Below are positions 23,862 to 32,475 of a DNA stretch of 64,000 bases, piece by piece. Both the position numbers and the translations under genes were made by a program. The first letter of the stretch is position 1, and each line of letters opens with the position of its first letter. The notes under the pieces were generated by a model that ran no database searches, was not told the origin of the DNA, and saw only the letters and a list, made by a program, of their open reading frames with translations. Source of the DNA: an uncultured Elusimicrobiales bacterium (GTDB lineage Bacteria > Elusimicrobiota > Elusimicrobia > Elusimicrobiales > Elusimicrobiaceae); the NCBI GenBank assembly GCA_934667625.1, contig CAKUMH010000004.1:1-64000 (forward strand), in the 5' to 3' direction.

Positions 23862-26800
23862 TTACTTCACCACTTTTTCGGTGGGTTGGATAGCCGCGAG
23901 CTGTTTATACAGGTCGCGTCTCCAGGCATACTCGGATTCAGCGCGTTTGATAAGCTCTTTCGCGAGTTCCGGGTTGTCGCGCATCAGGCCTTTAAAGCGG
24001 TTTTCGCCGCTCATATAATCGGCCAAAGGCAAGGTGGGGGCGCCCAGCGGGCTATCCACGTGCAAGGGGTTCTTGCCTTCGTAGCGGGCCTCGGGGTTGA
24101 AGCGGTAGAGAATCCAGCGTCCGGCTTGTACCGCACGTTTGGCTTCGCCCATACCTTTGGACATATCAATCCCGTGCGCAATGCAGTGGGAATACGCAAT
24201 CACGAGGGCCGGGCCGTCGTACGCATCGGCTTCCGCCAACGCCTGGATGGTCTGGTTCATGTTCGCGCCCATGGCTACCTGCGCCACATAGATATTGCCG
24301 TACGTCATGGCAATCATACCGAGGTCTTTCTTCGGCATTTGTTTGCCGCCCGCGGCAAACAAGGCCTTCGCGCCCAACGGCGTGGCTTTGGACATTTGTC
24401 CGCCGGTGTTGGAGTATACTTCCGTATCCAGCACCAAGATTTTGATGTTCTTGCCGCTGGCTAATACGTGGTCCAATCCGCCGTAGCCGATATCGTAGGC
24501 CCAACCGTCGCCGCCCAAAATCCACACGGATTTCTTGACGAGGTAGTCCGCCAAGCTCAAGAGGCGTTTGCAGGTTTCGCAGCCTTTTTCGGCGCCCTTG
24601 GTCAAAATGGCTTTGAAGTCGGCAATGCGTGCGCGCTGTTCTTCCACACCCGCATCGGTGGACTGGTCGGCATTTAAGATAGCGTCAATCAAGGCCGCGT
24701 GTTCTTTGAGGCCACCTTCTTTGGCTTCGGCCAAAGCGGCTTTGGCGTCGTGGTTGAGTTGGTCAAAAGCCAGGCGCATACCCAAGCCGAATTCGGCGTT
24801 GTCTTCAAACAACGAGTTAGACCAAGCCGGCCCTTTGCCGTCTTCGCGTTGGCAATAAGGCGTGGTGGGCAGGTTGCCGCCGTAAATGGAGGAGCAGCCC
24901 GTCGCGTTGGCCACGGCCAAGCGGTCGCCGAAGAGCTGGGTTAAAAGTTTCACGTACGGGGTTTCGCCGCAGCCGGCGCAAGCACCGGAGAACTCAAAGA
25001 GCGGTTTTCTCATTTGAGAACCTTTCACGGATTCTTTTTTGGTCTTTACTTCGGCTTGTTTGAGGCCCAAGAAGAAAGCGTAGTTGTCAATTTCGTTTTC
25101 GCGAACGTCCAGCTGGTGCACCATGTTGAGGGCTTTCTTTTCCGGGTTTTCTTTGTTTTTGGCCGGGCAGTTGTATACGCAGGCCGCGCAGCCGGTGCAG
25201 TCTTCCACCGCTACCTGTACGGTGAATTTGAGCCCGGCGAGGTCGGCTTTGCCGTCGGCGGATTTAAAGGTTTTGGGTGCTTTTTCCAAATCTTTTCCGT
25301 CGTAAGCTTTAATGCGGATCGCCGCGTGCGGGCAGACCAGGGAGCAGAAACCGCACTGGATACAAGTGTTAGGATCCCACTGCGGAACCATAATGGCGAT
25401 GTTGCGTTTTTCGTACTGGGTGGTACCCGTCGGATAGACGCCGCCTTCCGGCATAGCGGAAGTGGGGAGTTCGTCGCCGCGGCCGGCAATCATTTCGCCC
25501 AACACGTCTTTTACAAACGCGGGCGCATCGGCCGGAACGGGGGCTTTGGTGTGCAGCGTGGAGGTTACTTCGGCCGGATAGTTTACTTCTTGCAAGCCCG
25601 CCAAAGCGGCGTCCACGGCTTTGTAGTTCTTCTGCACCACTTCTTCGCCTTTCTTAGAATAGGTTTTCTTAATGGCTTCTTTAATATCGGCGATGGCTTT
25701 TTCGGTCGGGATAACGCCCGCAATACCGAAGAAGGCCGTCTGCATGATGGTGTTGGTGCGGCTGCCCATGCCGGTGGCCAAGGCGATGTCGGAGGCGTCA
25801 ATCACATAGACCTTCAATTTGCGGTCAATGATGATTTTTTGCACTTCGGCGGTTAAATGATTCCACACTTCTTTGGCGTTGTAGGGCGAGTTGATGAGCA
25901 CGGTGGCGCCGTTTTTGGCTTTGCCGAGCACGTCGTACTTGTCCAAGAAGTCAAACATGTGCACGCCGATAAAGTCCGCCGATTGGATAAGGTAAGGCGC
26001 GCGGATGTAGTTCTTGCCAAAGCGGATGTGGGAGGTGGTCATAGAGCCGGATTTCTTGGAGTCGTACACAAAGTATCCCTGGGCAAAGAAACCATTGGCG
26101 CTGATGATCTTCATCGTGTTTTTGTTGGCGCCCACCGTACCGTCGGAGCCCAAACCGTAGAACAAGGCGGCAAAAATGTCTTTGGCGGCCTTGCTTTCCA
26201 ATTTGGTTTCGGGTAGGGAGAGGTTCGTCAAATCGTCGTTGATACCCACGGTGAATTCGCGTTTGGGTTCGTTGGCGGCCAAGTTGTCAAACACGGCCTT
26301 GACGTGAGACGGCGTAAAGTCTTTGGAGCCGATGCCGTAGCGTCCGCCGATGATGAGCGGGGTGACGGCAAATTTGGCCTTGGCTTCTTTGGTTAGGAAC
26401 GCCGCGCAGACGTCTTGGAACAACGGTTCGCCCAAGGCGCCGGGTTCTTTGGTGCGGTCCATTACGGCAATTCTCTTGACGGAAGCCGGGATGACTTTAA
26501 TGAAATCTTCAATAGAGAAGGGGCGGAACAATTTAATTTTGAGCACACCCACTTTTTCGCCCTTCATGGCTTCCACGGCGTTTTGTGCTACGTCCGCGCC
26601 GGAACCCATAATCACAACCAGGCGTTCCGCATCGGCATCACCGACGTATTGGAAGAGCTCATAGTGGCGGCCGGAGATTTTTTCAAACTTGGCCATTTCT
26701 TCCTTCACAATACCGGGTACGGCGTTGTAAAATTTGTTGACGGCTTCGCGCGCTTGGAAGTACACATCCGGGTTGGCGGCGGTACCGCGCACCGTCGGGT

Positions 26801-27431
26801 GTTCGGGGTTGAGCCCGCGGGATTTATGTTCTTCCACGAGTTTATCGTCAATCATTTCGTGCATTTGTTCTTTGGTCAGCGGTTCCACCATGTTCAGCTC
26901 GTGGCTGGTGCGGAAACCGTCAAAGAAGTGCACAAAAGGCACGCGCGCTCTGAGCGTAGCGGCTTGGGCGATAAGCGCCATATCCATGGCTTCCTGCGGG
27001 TTGTCGGAGCAGAGCATGGCCCAACCGGTTTGGCGGACGGCCATAACGTCGGAATGGTCGCCGAAGATGGACAAAGCGGTCGTGGCGATGGCGCGCGCAG
27101 ACACGTGGAACACGGTGGGCGTCAGTTCGCCGGCGATTTTGTACATATTCGGAATCATCAAAAGCAATCCCTGGGAGGCGGTAAAGGTGGTGGTAAGCGC
27201 GCCTGCGGTCAAAGACCCGTGCACCGCGCCGGACGCGCCGCCTTCGGACTGGAGTTCGTTCACGGAAGGAACGTTGCCCCAAATGTTGGTTTCGCCTTTG
27301 GCGCTTTTAGCGTCACAGATTTCGCCCATCGTGGAAGACGGGGTAATCGGGTAAATAGCGATTACTTCGTTGGTGGCGTGGGCAACGTGAGATACTGCGC
27401 CGTTGCCGTCCATAGCAACTAGTTTAGCCAT
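23862..27431 (-). CDS. nifJ: Pyruvate:ferredoxin (flavodoxin) oxidoreductase
   Basis: The central anaerobic enzyme that converts pyruvate and CoA to acetyl-CoA, CO2 and reduced ferredoxin. It is a 1189-residue single-chain PFOR with the usual order of domains: N-terminal domain, gamma-like domain, two 4Fe-4S motifs (CIQCGFCSLVCPHA near 692, CTGCAACVYNCPAK near 744), a third-cluster Cys in FSGACAGCGETPY near 815, and the thiamine diphosphate site GGDGWAYDIGYGG near 972 with NTGGQMSK. The start at 27431 has a GGAG upstream. A sigma70-type promoter precedes it at 27515-27543. It is the strongest metabolic evidence here for strict anaerobiosis. Confidence 0.95.
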   Translation of the reverse strand: MAKLVAMDGNGAVSHVAHATNEVIAIYPITPSSTMGEICDAKSAKGETNIWGNVPSVNELQSEGGASGAVHGSLTAGALTTTFTASQGLLLMIPNMYKIAGELTPTVFHVSARAIATTALSIFGDHSDVMAVRQTGWAMLCSDNPQEAMDMALIAQAATLRARVPFVHFFDGFRTSHELNMVEPLTKEQMHEMIDDKLVEEHKSRGLNPEHPTVRGTAANPDVYFQAREAVNKFYNAVPGIVKEEMAKFEKISGRHYELFQYVGDADAERLVVIMGSGADVAQNAVEAMKGEKVGVLKIKLFRPFSIEDFIKVIPASVKRIAVMDRTKEPGALGEPLFQDVCAAFLTKEAKAKFAVTPLIIGGRYGIGSKDFTPSHVKAVFDNLAANEPKREFTVGINDDLTNLSLPETKLESKAAKDIFAALFYGLGSDGTVGANKNTMKIISANGFFAQGYFVYDSKKSGSMTTSHIRFGKNYIRAPYLIQSADFIGVHMFDFLDKYDVLGKAKNGATVLINSPYNAKEVWNHLTAEVQKIIIDRKLKVYVIDASDIALATGMGSRTNTIMQTAFFGIAGVIPTEKAIADIKEAIKKTYSKKGEEVVQKNYKAVDAALAGLQEVNYPAEVTSTLHTKAPVPADAPAFVKDVLGEMIAGRGDELPTSAMPEGGVYPTGTTQYEKRNIAIMVPQWDPNTCIQCGFCSLVCPHAAIRIKAYDGKDLEKAPKTFKSADGKADLAGLKFTVQVAVEDCTGCAACVYNCPAKNKENPEKKALNMVHQLDVRENEIDNYAFFLGLKQAEVKTKKESVKGSQMRKPLFEFSGACAGCGETPYVKLLTQLFGDRLAVANATGCSSIYGGNLPTTPYCQREDGKGPAWSNSLFEDNAEFGLGMRLAFDQLNHDAKAALAEAKEGGLKEHAALIDAILNADQSTDAGVEEQRARIADFKAILTKGAEKGCETCKRLLSLADYLVKKSVWILGGDGWAYDIGYGGLDHVLASGKNIKILVLDTEVYSNTGGQMSKATPLGAKALFAAGGKQMPKKDLGMIAMTYGNIYVAQVAMGANMNQTIQALAEADAYDGPALVIAYSHCIAHGIDMSKGMGEAKRAVQAGRWILYRFNPEARYEGKNPLHVDSPLGAPTLPLADYMSGENRFKGLMRDNPELAKELIKRAESEYAWRRDLYKQLAAIQPTEKVVK

Positions 27432-27514
27432 AGTAGAGAAGTCTCCTTTTTTAAAATAAAACGGTAAATGGCCGCACTTGCGCGCAGCCGCCCGAGCTAT
27501 ACTCCGGCCTATAT

Positions 27515-27543
27515 ATTGTATAACTTTGGTGGGGGGTGGTCAA
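27515..27543 (-). promoter_or_regulatory. PFOR promoter
   Basis: On the minus strand, -35 TTGACC (27538-27543), 17-bp spacer, -10 TACAAT (27515-27520). It leaves a leader of roughly 80 nt before the ATG. Confidence 0.6.
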
Positions 27544-27551
27544 ACGAAAAA

Positions 27552-27567
27552 TTTACCGCGCGGTAAA
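27552..27567. promoter_or_regulatory. 16-bp perfect palindrome upstream of the PFOR promoter
   Basis: TTTACCGCGCGGTAAA, 8 bp upstream of the -35 box, between the divergent PFOR and glycosyltransferase genes. It is a candidate binding site for a dimeric regulator; it is not the Rex consensus. Confidence 0.5.
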
Positions 27568-27629
27568 CAATTCCCCGCAGTGCGCCGTTTTTTTTACCGG
27601 CAACGGGGATATTTGATACACTTGTATAT

Positions 27630-28841
27630 ATGAAACACTTGGATTTAAATCATTTTCTTTGCACGCACCGTCCTGCGTGCGTCGTGTACGAAACATTTCG
27701 CTGGCTGTGGCACAAAATATTCTTTTTTGTGCATACGCACACGCCGGTGTGGTACCAGTTTGATAAACCCCACCAGGCGGGTTTTACGCGGGAAACCCTT
27801 CCGCTAGATAAAAATTGGTACAAAATTTCCCGTCCGCTCTACCGCCACGAACACGTGTATTACGATTTGGAAAAAGCCCTCCAAGCCAATCCGCAGGTGC
27901 GTGGGGTAGCGCTTATCTTCTTTATGGGGATTGGGGATTATTTGTACACCACGCCCATGCTGGCGGCGCTCAAACAAAAATTTAAAAATTTACCGTTTTA
28001 TGCTTATGTCGGCGCGCAATTTGACCGCAACAATTCCCCGCTGGTCGGCAAACTGCTTGCCGAAAACCCGCACTTTGAAAAGGTATTTTATTTTAATGGT
28101 TATCGTCACCCGCTCATCTGGAAGAATTACAATTACCAGGACGCGCTGAAGGATATTCCCGAAGGGTTTTTAGTCGTTCCCGTGTATTACGATTACGGCA
28201 CCCATGTGCCGCACCGCGTAACGAATTTGTTTAAAACTTTTTCGCTCCCCGTGCCGCAGGAGGTGCCGTCGCCGCAAATGTATTTCCCGCGCGAGGTGCC
28301 CCCCGTGGTGGCGCAATACCTGTGCGCGGCCCGCGCGGGCGCGGCAGGCAAAAAGGGGATTGTTTTCCTGCAGTTGGATTCCCGCGGCTCCAATTACGTC
28401 TACCCGCACATGCAGGCACTTGTTTTGGGGCTGATTAAAGAGGGCTACTATGTGATGAGTGTCACCAAGGGCGGCCCGCAGGAAAATAAGGATTATTTGG
28501 AAATTGACATCAAGCGTTTGTCTATCAACCAGACGTGGCAATTGTTGTCTGTTTTAAAGGGCGAATTTCCGCTTTACGTGATTGCGGTCAACTCCGTTTT
28601 TTGGGCGGCCTCGGCGGGACTTGGTTTGCCGAATTTAGGTCTGCAGCACTGGATAGACAAAAAGGTGCACAATTTGTGGTACCCCAACATCCAAGTGGTT
28701 ACGGACTACCTGTACCCGCTCTTACCGCGTGAAAAGCAGTTTTTGGCTCCGCCGGAAAGCTACACACGCCACAACAAAAAAATTATTGACTACAAGCCCG
28801 ACTGGGTAATTAAGTGGTTCAAAAAGCAATTTGAAAAGTAA
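27630..28841 (+). CDS. Glycosyltransferase family 9-like protein (heptosyltransferase-like)
   Basis: A cytoplasmic, membrane-facing sugar transferase of 403 residues. The GT9 hallmark is seen at GIGDYLYTTPMLAALKQKF, the N-domain nucleotide-sugar entry, preceded by a 90-residue N-terminal extension. The C-domain contains VFLQLDSRGSNYVYPH and VIAVNSVFWAASAGLGLPN in place of the usual PGAxxxxKxWP and DTGxxHxAAAxG motifs, so it is divergent. It probably builds LPS core or another surface glycan; the acceptor is unknown. It is divergent from PFOR and monocistronic. Confidence 0.6.
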   Translation: MKHLDLNHFLCTHRPACVVYETFRWLWHKIFFFVHTHTPVWYQFDKPHQAGFTRETLPLDKNWYKISRPLYRHEHVYYDLEKALQANPQVRGVALIFFMGIGDYLYTTPMLAALKQKFKNLPFYAYVGAQFDRNNSPLVGKLLAENPHFEKVFYFNGYRHPLIWKNYNYQDALKDIPEGFLVVPVYYDYGTHVPHRVTNLFKTFSLPVPQEVPSPQMYFPREVPPVVAQYLCAARAGAAGKKGIVFLQLDSRGSNYVYPHMQALVLGLIKEGYYVMSVTKGGPQENKDYLEIDIKRLSINQTWQLLSVLKGEFPLYVIAVNSVFWAASAGLGLPNLGLQHWIDKKVHNLWYPNIQVVTDYLYPLLPREKQFLAPPESYTRHNKKIIDYKPDWVIKWFKKQFEK

Positions 28842-28867
28842 GTTCTTTCTTTGCCGTCCGTCTTGCC

Positions 28868-28899
28868 GTCATCCCGTAGTGTTGTTATACGGGGTCTCG
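28868..28899. repeat. Short palindromic repeat, CCCGTA variant
   Basis: Starts with GTCATCCCGTA and ends TACGGGGTCTCG: same ends as the other repeats of the family but with a different arm sequence (CCCGTA / TACGGG). Confidence 0.65.
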
Positions 28900-28913
28900 C
28901 CATCCCCTTTGTC

Positions 28914-28944
28914 GTCATCCTGGAAAGTTGTAGTCCAGGATCTC
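28914..28944. repeat. Short palindromic repeat, GTCATCCTGGA subtype
   Basis: GTCATCCTGGA, a 9-nt centre with TTGTAG, then TCCAGGATCTC. Same unit as at 29108, 48749, 57748 and 57865. Confidence 0.8.
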
Positions 28945-28986
28945 TTCCTTTTTGGGTTGTTTTTGGGCTGGCAAAATATAAAGGGG

Positions 28987-29014
28987 TTGTAATCGTTTTT
29001 TTTTTTGATAAACT
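28987..29014 (+). promoter_or_regulatory. Pilin promoter with 11-T spacer
   Basis: -35-like TTGTAA (28987-28992), a 16-bp spacer with 11 T (28996-29006), and -10 TAAACT (29009-29014). The associated palindrome (arms 29002-29019 and 29024-29041) has two mismatches. Confidence 0.5.
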
Positions 29015-29052
29015 TTGAGTATGCTCAAAATTTAGCAAAAAGGAAGGTTGTT

Positions 29053-29694
29053 ATGAAAAACGTTACCACGGGCCGATTAGGCGGATTTATGAAGGGGCTA
29101 TTTAAGCCGTCATCCTGGAATGTTGTAGTCCAGGATCTCGTTGTTTATAACAAGAGGAACACAACAGATGCTGGACTAAAACCTTCCAGCATGACCTTAT
29201 CTTATAACAGTAAGAGACCAGGGGCCCATTTACATGGGTTCACCCTCATTGAACTCCTTGTCGTTGTCCTCATCATTGGCATTTTGGCAGCAGTGGCACT
29301 ACCGCAGTACGAACTCGCTGTGGAAAAATCCCGCTTAACGGAAGGTATGGCAATGGGAAAAAGTATCAAGCAGGCGGAGGAAGCTTACCGTTTAGCAAAT
29401 GGCAGTTATACCAATGATTTATTAGCCTTGGACGTTTTACCGGACGGATGTGTGGAAACAGGAGACCCCAGCGCTGTAGAGCGCCGTTTTCGATGTGGCA
29501 AAATTAGCGTTCTTTTAACACAAGGCTCCGTGTATGTTATACCCAGCAAGGCGCGTGCTACTATAGAGTACCGCTTGAATTCGGATTTGCGCATCTGTTC
29601 TTCCGGCAATACTTTTGGTAATAAAGTTTGCCGCAGTTTCGGGGGAGAAAAAGAAAGTGAATCCGGCTCCTATGCCGCGTGGTTGCTTCCGTAA
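29053..29694 (+). CDS. Type IV prepilin-like protein with a 51-residue insertion in its leader
   Basis: A 213-residue prepilin. The first 12 residues [12 protein letters not shown] match the leaders of the pilins at 13813 and 23121, but residues 13-63 are an in-frame insertion (29089-29241), 35 codons of which are a 105-bp palindromic repeat also found at 57861. The normal cleavage site and helix then resume at HG62-F63[15 protein letters not shown]. The predicted leader is thus 62 residues rather than 11. Residues after the helix look intact (several Cys, normal length), so the pilin may still be made if prepilin peptidase accepts the long leader or a later start is used. Confidence 0.75.
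   Translation: MKNVTTGRLGGFMKGLFKPSSWNVVVQDLVVYNKRNTTDAGLKPSSMTLSYNSKRPGAHLHGFTLIELLVVVLIIGILAAVALPQYELAVEKSRLTEGMAMGKSIKQAEEAYRLANGSYTNDLLALDVLPDGCVETGDPSAVERRFRCGKISVLLTQGSVYVIPSKARATIEYRLNSDLRICSSGNTFGNKVCRSFGGEKESESGSYAAWLLP
29104..29208. repeat. 105-bp composite palindromic repeat, copy A (inside a pilin gene)
   Basis: Differs from 57861-57965 at only two positions. It contains the GTCATCCTGGA unit followed by a second inverted repeat ATGCTGGA / TCCAGCAT and ends with CTTATAAC. Its length is a multiple of three and it is open in the pilin frame ([12 protein letters not shown]). Confidence 0.9.
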
Positions 29695-29715
29695 TTTCAC
29701 TTTTTCTATACAATA

Positions 29716-29755
29716 AAAACGCCCTAGACTGCTTGCCTAGGGCGCTTTTGTTTTG
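29716..29755. terminator. Terminator between pilin 4 and the nitroreductase gene
   Basis: Stem CGCCCTAG / CTAGGGCG with T-rich plus-strand tail and A-rich plus-strand lead, so it can serve both convergent genes. Confidence 0.75.
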
Positions 29756-29762
29756 CAAGATT

Positions 29763-30308
29763 TTACTTCTTATATTCGTTGTAACTGACCACTTTTTCAA
29801 ACGCTTCGCGCGGGCGGGCGTTGGGCGCTTCGGCCGGGTAGCCCATGGCAATTAAATGTTCAATTTTTTTGCCCTTGGGGAGTTTAAAAAACTTTTCCGC
29901 TTTGTCGGAATTTAACCACCCAATCCAGCAGGTGCCAAGCCCCAGGTCCCACGCGCGCAGCACCAGCTGCTCGCCGGAAATTCCTTGGTCCACCAAATAA
30001 AATTCCGTCCGCCGGAAATAGTTGCCAATCCGGCTGGTGAAGGACCCTCTGTCGCTCACGGCGGCAATCAGCACGGGGGCCTGCTCGGCCCATTTACTCA
30101 TGGCGTACACCCCGCTAAAGGCCTCCTTGCAAAACTCCGCCTTCACTTGCGGGTCGTCAATCACAATGTAATGCCACGGCTGCGAGTTGCAGGCAGAAGG
30201 CGCCAGGCGGGCCGCCTCTAGGCATTCGTTTATTTTTTCCCGTTCCACGGGTGTATTTTGAAATTTACGCACGCTGCGGCGTGTTTTAATCGCTTCCGAT
30301 ACTTCCAT
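29763..30308 (-). CDS. Nitroreductase family protein
   Basis: An FMN-dependent NAD(P)H oxidoreductase-like protein of 181 residues. It shows the opening AIKTRRSVRKFQNTPV (FMN phosphate-binding Arg/Ser), LAPSACNSQPWHYIVI, DQGISGEQLVLRAWDLGLGTCWIGW and the ending GYPAEAPNARPREAFEKVV, all typical of the family. The start at 30308 is preceded by GGGGTGAAG. Substrates of such enzymes range from quinones to nitro compounds; none can be assigned. A 20-bp palindrome lies in its promoter region. Confidence 0.82.
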   Translation of the reverse strand: MEVSEAIKTRRSVRKFQNTPVEREKINECLEAARLAPSACNSQPWHYIVIDDPQVKAEFCKEAFSGVYAMSKWAEQAPVLIAAVSDRGSFTSRIGNYFRRTEFYLVDQGISGEQLVLRAWDLGLGTCWIGWLNSDKAEKFFKLPKGKKIEHLIAMGYPAEAPNARPREAFEKVVSYNEYKK

Positions 30309-30324
30309 ATCTTCACCCCACATA

Positions 30325-30344
30325 CTAAGATAAAAATATCTTAG
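30325..30344. promoter_or_regulatory. 20-bp palindrome between nitroreductase and dapF
   Basis: CTAAGATA-AAAA-TATCTTAG is a perfect inverted repeat in the 68-bp divergent intergenic region. It lies 17 bp from the nitroreductase start and 33 bp from the dapF start, so it could be an operator for either. Confidence 0.5.
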
Positions 30345-30364
30345 CAAATTAAAGCCGCTTTTTA

Positions 30365-30370
30365 TAAAAT
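30365..30370 (+). promoter_or_regulatory. Leaderless -10 box of dapF (TAAAAT, 6 nt to ATG)
   Basis: TAAAAT, 6 nt, then the ATG at 30377; no ribosome binding site. Confidence 0.5.
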
Positions 30371-30376
30371 AAGAAT

Positions 30377-31213
30377 ATGCAATTTACTAAATACACGGGA
30401 CTCGGGAACGACTTTGTGGTGCTGGACGGCGACACCGCTTTGAACGTTGCCAATCCTTCCGCCTTAGCCGTGCGTATGTGCGACAGGCATTTTGGCGTGG
30501 GGGCGGACGGATTGGTGCGCCTACTGCCTTCCCAAACGGCGGACGTGCGCATGCAAATTATCAATTCCGACGGCAGCGAAGCCGAAATGTGCGGCAATGC
30601 GTCGCGCTGTGTGGCGCTGCATTTGTTCCGCCGCAAACAGGTAAACCGGAAACAAATTTCGCTGGAAACCCTGGCGGGAATTATCCGTACGGAAATTTTA
30701 GACGAGCCCGCCGGGCTGGTGCGTGTGGACATGGGCCTGCCGCGTTTGATGCGCGGAGAAATCCCCATGACGGGCATCCGGAGTGACCGTGCGGTGTCGT
30801 TTCCGTTGCACGCGTGCGGACGGGAGTTTGTCGGCACGGCGGTGTCTATGGGAAACCCGCACTTTGTGGTGTTTGTGGAAAACGCAGAGAAGGTGCCCTT
30901 AAACGAGTGGGGCCCAGCCTTGGAAACGCATGCGGCCTTCCCGCGCAAAACCAATGTGGAGTTTGTGCAGGTGCTTAACGAAACCACCGTGCGTATGCGC
31001 GTGTGGGAGCGCGGCGCGGGCATCACACGGGCGTGCGGAACTGGGGCCTGTGCTGCGGCAGTGGCGTGTATTTTAAACCATAAAACGGCCGACCAACTGA
31101 CCGTTAAGCTGGACGGCGGCGAGCTGGAAATTGCGTGGCCGCAGCATGCGTCCGTTTGGATGACAGGCCCCGCTGCGGAAGTATTTACCGGCGATTATCT
31201 GGGGGACAAATGA
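30377..31213 (+). CDS. dapF: Diaminopimelate epimerase
   Basis: Converts LL- to meso-diaminopimelate for peptidoglycan and lysine. It is a cofactor-independent racemase of 278 residues with the two catalytic Cys in MCGNASRC and [11 protein letters not shown], and the N-terminal TGLGNDFVV. Length is normal. Its stop overlaps the start of dapL (ATGA), so the two enzymes that act in succession are coupled. The promoter is the leaderless type. Confidence 0.93.
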   Translation: MQFTKYTGLGNDFVVLDGDTALNVANPSALAVRMCDRHFGVGADGLVRLLPSQTADVRMQIINSDGSEAEMCGNASRCVALHLFRRKQVNRKQISLETLAGIIRTEILDEPAGLVRVDMGLPRLMRGEIPMTGIRSDRAVSFPLHACGREFVGTAVSMGNPHFVVFVENAEKVPLNEWGPALETHAAFPRKTNVEFVQVLNETTVRMRVWERGAGITRACGTGACAAAVACILNHKTADQLTVKLDGGELEIAWPQHASVWMTGPAAEVFTGDYLGDK

Positions 31214-32439
31214 CGCAGTTAAACGAAAACTATTTAAAACTAACCGGCAGTTATCTTTTTTCCACCATTGCCAAGCGCGTGGCCGCCTTTCAGGAAAAAC
31301 ACCCGGGCGAAAAAATCATTCGCCTAGGTATTGGGGACGTCTCCCGCCCGCTGGCTCCGGCAGTGGTTCGTGCGTTGCAGCGCGCCGCCGGCGAAATGGG
31401 CGACGGGGCCACCTTCCGCGGCTATGGGCCGGAACAGGGCTATGCTTTCCTGCGCGAGGCTATTTTGCAGCACGACTATTTGGCGCGCCATATCCGGCTG
31501 TCCGCCGATGAAATTTTTGTGAGCGACGGCGCCAAGAGCGACGTGGCCAACTTTCAGGAACTTTTTTCCACGCTGGAAACGGTTGCATTGCAGGATCCGG
31601 TCTACCCCGTTTATTTAGATACCAACGTCATGGCCGGCCGCACGGAGGCGTTCCAAAACGGGCGTTACGGCGGGGTGGTGTATTTGCCTTGCACGGAGGA
31701 AAACGGTTTTTCGCCGCGCTTGCCTGCGGTGCATGCGGATATAGTGTATTTGTGCTCGCCCAACAATCCTACGGGCACTGCGCTCACGCGCGGGGAACTG
31801 CAAAAGTGGGTGGCGTGGGCCCAAGAAAATAAGGCCATTCTTTTGTATGATTCCGCCTACGAGGCCTTCATTACCGAGCCCGATGTGCCCCATTCCATTT
31901 ACGAGATTGACGGCGCCCAAGAAGTGGCGGTGGAGTTCCGTTCCTTTTCCAAAACGGCGGGTTTTACGGGTACGCGCTGTGCGTATACCGTGGTGCCAAA
32001 AGCCGTCCGGGTGTTTGACGAAAACGGCTCCGCCCATTCGCTTAATGCCTTGTGGCTGCGTCGGCAGACTACCAAGTTTAACGGTGTGCCGTATATCGTG
32101 CAGCGCGGGGCCGAGGCGGTGTATTCGCCCGAGGGACAAGCGCAAATCCGCGAGTCCTTGGCGGTGTATCAAGCCAACGCACAAACCATTTTGGCGGCAC
32201 TCAAACAGGCGGGGCTGAAGGCCTACGGCGGCATTAATGCGCCGTATATTTGGCTCAAAACGCCCAACGGGCTGGATAGCTGGTCCTTTTTTGACAAACT
32301 GCTCAGCCAAGCCCGTGTGGTGGGCACACCCGGCGTGGGGTTTGGTTCGTGCGGGGAAGGATTCTTCCGCCTGACGGCTTTTAATACTCCGCAGCTTACG
32401 CAAGAGGCCGCCGCGCGGCTGGCCGCGCTTAAACTGTAG
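31210..32439 (+). CDS. dapL: LL-diaminopimelate aminotransferase
   Basis: A PLP-dependent enzyme that makes LL-DAP from tetrahydrodipicolinate in a single step, bypassing acyl-intermediates. The start at 31210 overlaps the dapF stop; any earlier start would lie in dapF. In its 409 residues are [35 protein letters not shown], the Schiff-base Lys in [18 protein letters not shown] and the C-terminal [11 protein letters not shown] substrate Arg. All are DapL signatures that separate it from general aminotransferases. The dapL route is known in Elusimicrobiota, Chlamydiae and others. Confidence 0.92.
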   Translation: MTQLNENYLKLTGSYLFSTIAKRVAAFQEKHPGEKIIRLGIGDVSRPLAPAVVRALQRAAGEMGDGATFRGYGPEQGYAFLREAILQHDYLARHIRLSADEIFVSDGAKSDVANFQELFSTLETVALQDPVYPVYLDTNVMAGRTEAFQNGRYGGVVYLPCTEENGFSPRLPAVHADIVYLCSPNNPTGTALTRGELQKWVAWAQENKAILLYDSAYEAFITEPDVPHSIYEIDGAQEVAVEFRSFSKTAGFTGTRCAYTVVPKAVRVFDENGSAHSLNALWLRRQTTKFNGVPYIVQRGAEAVYSPEGQAQIRESLAVYQANAQTILAALKQAGLKAYGGINAPYIWLKTPNGLDSWSFFDKLLSQARVVGTPGVGFGSCGEGFFRLTAFNTPQLTQEAAARLAALKL

Positions 32440-32475
32440 TCGGAATTTTGGTACAATACTTTGCACGGAGGAATT

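Noticed and set aside
25014..27422. Long plus-strand open frames (280 and 335 codons) opposite the PFOR gene
   Set aside because: Low-complexity translations without ribosome sites, exactly antisense to a well-conserved enzyme; they are frame shadows caused by codon bias.
29089..29241. Treating the pilin at 29053 as starting inside the insert
   Set aside because: In-frame ATGs at 29089 and 29191 have no ribosome site, while ATG 29053 has AAGGAAGG and the conserved leader. The alternative is not excluded but is weaker.
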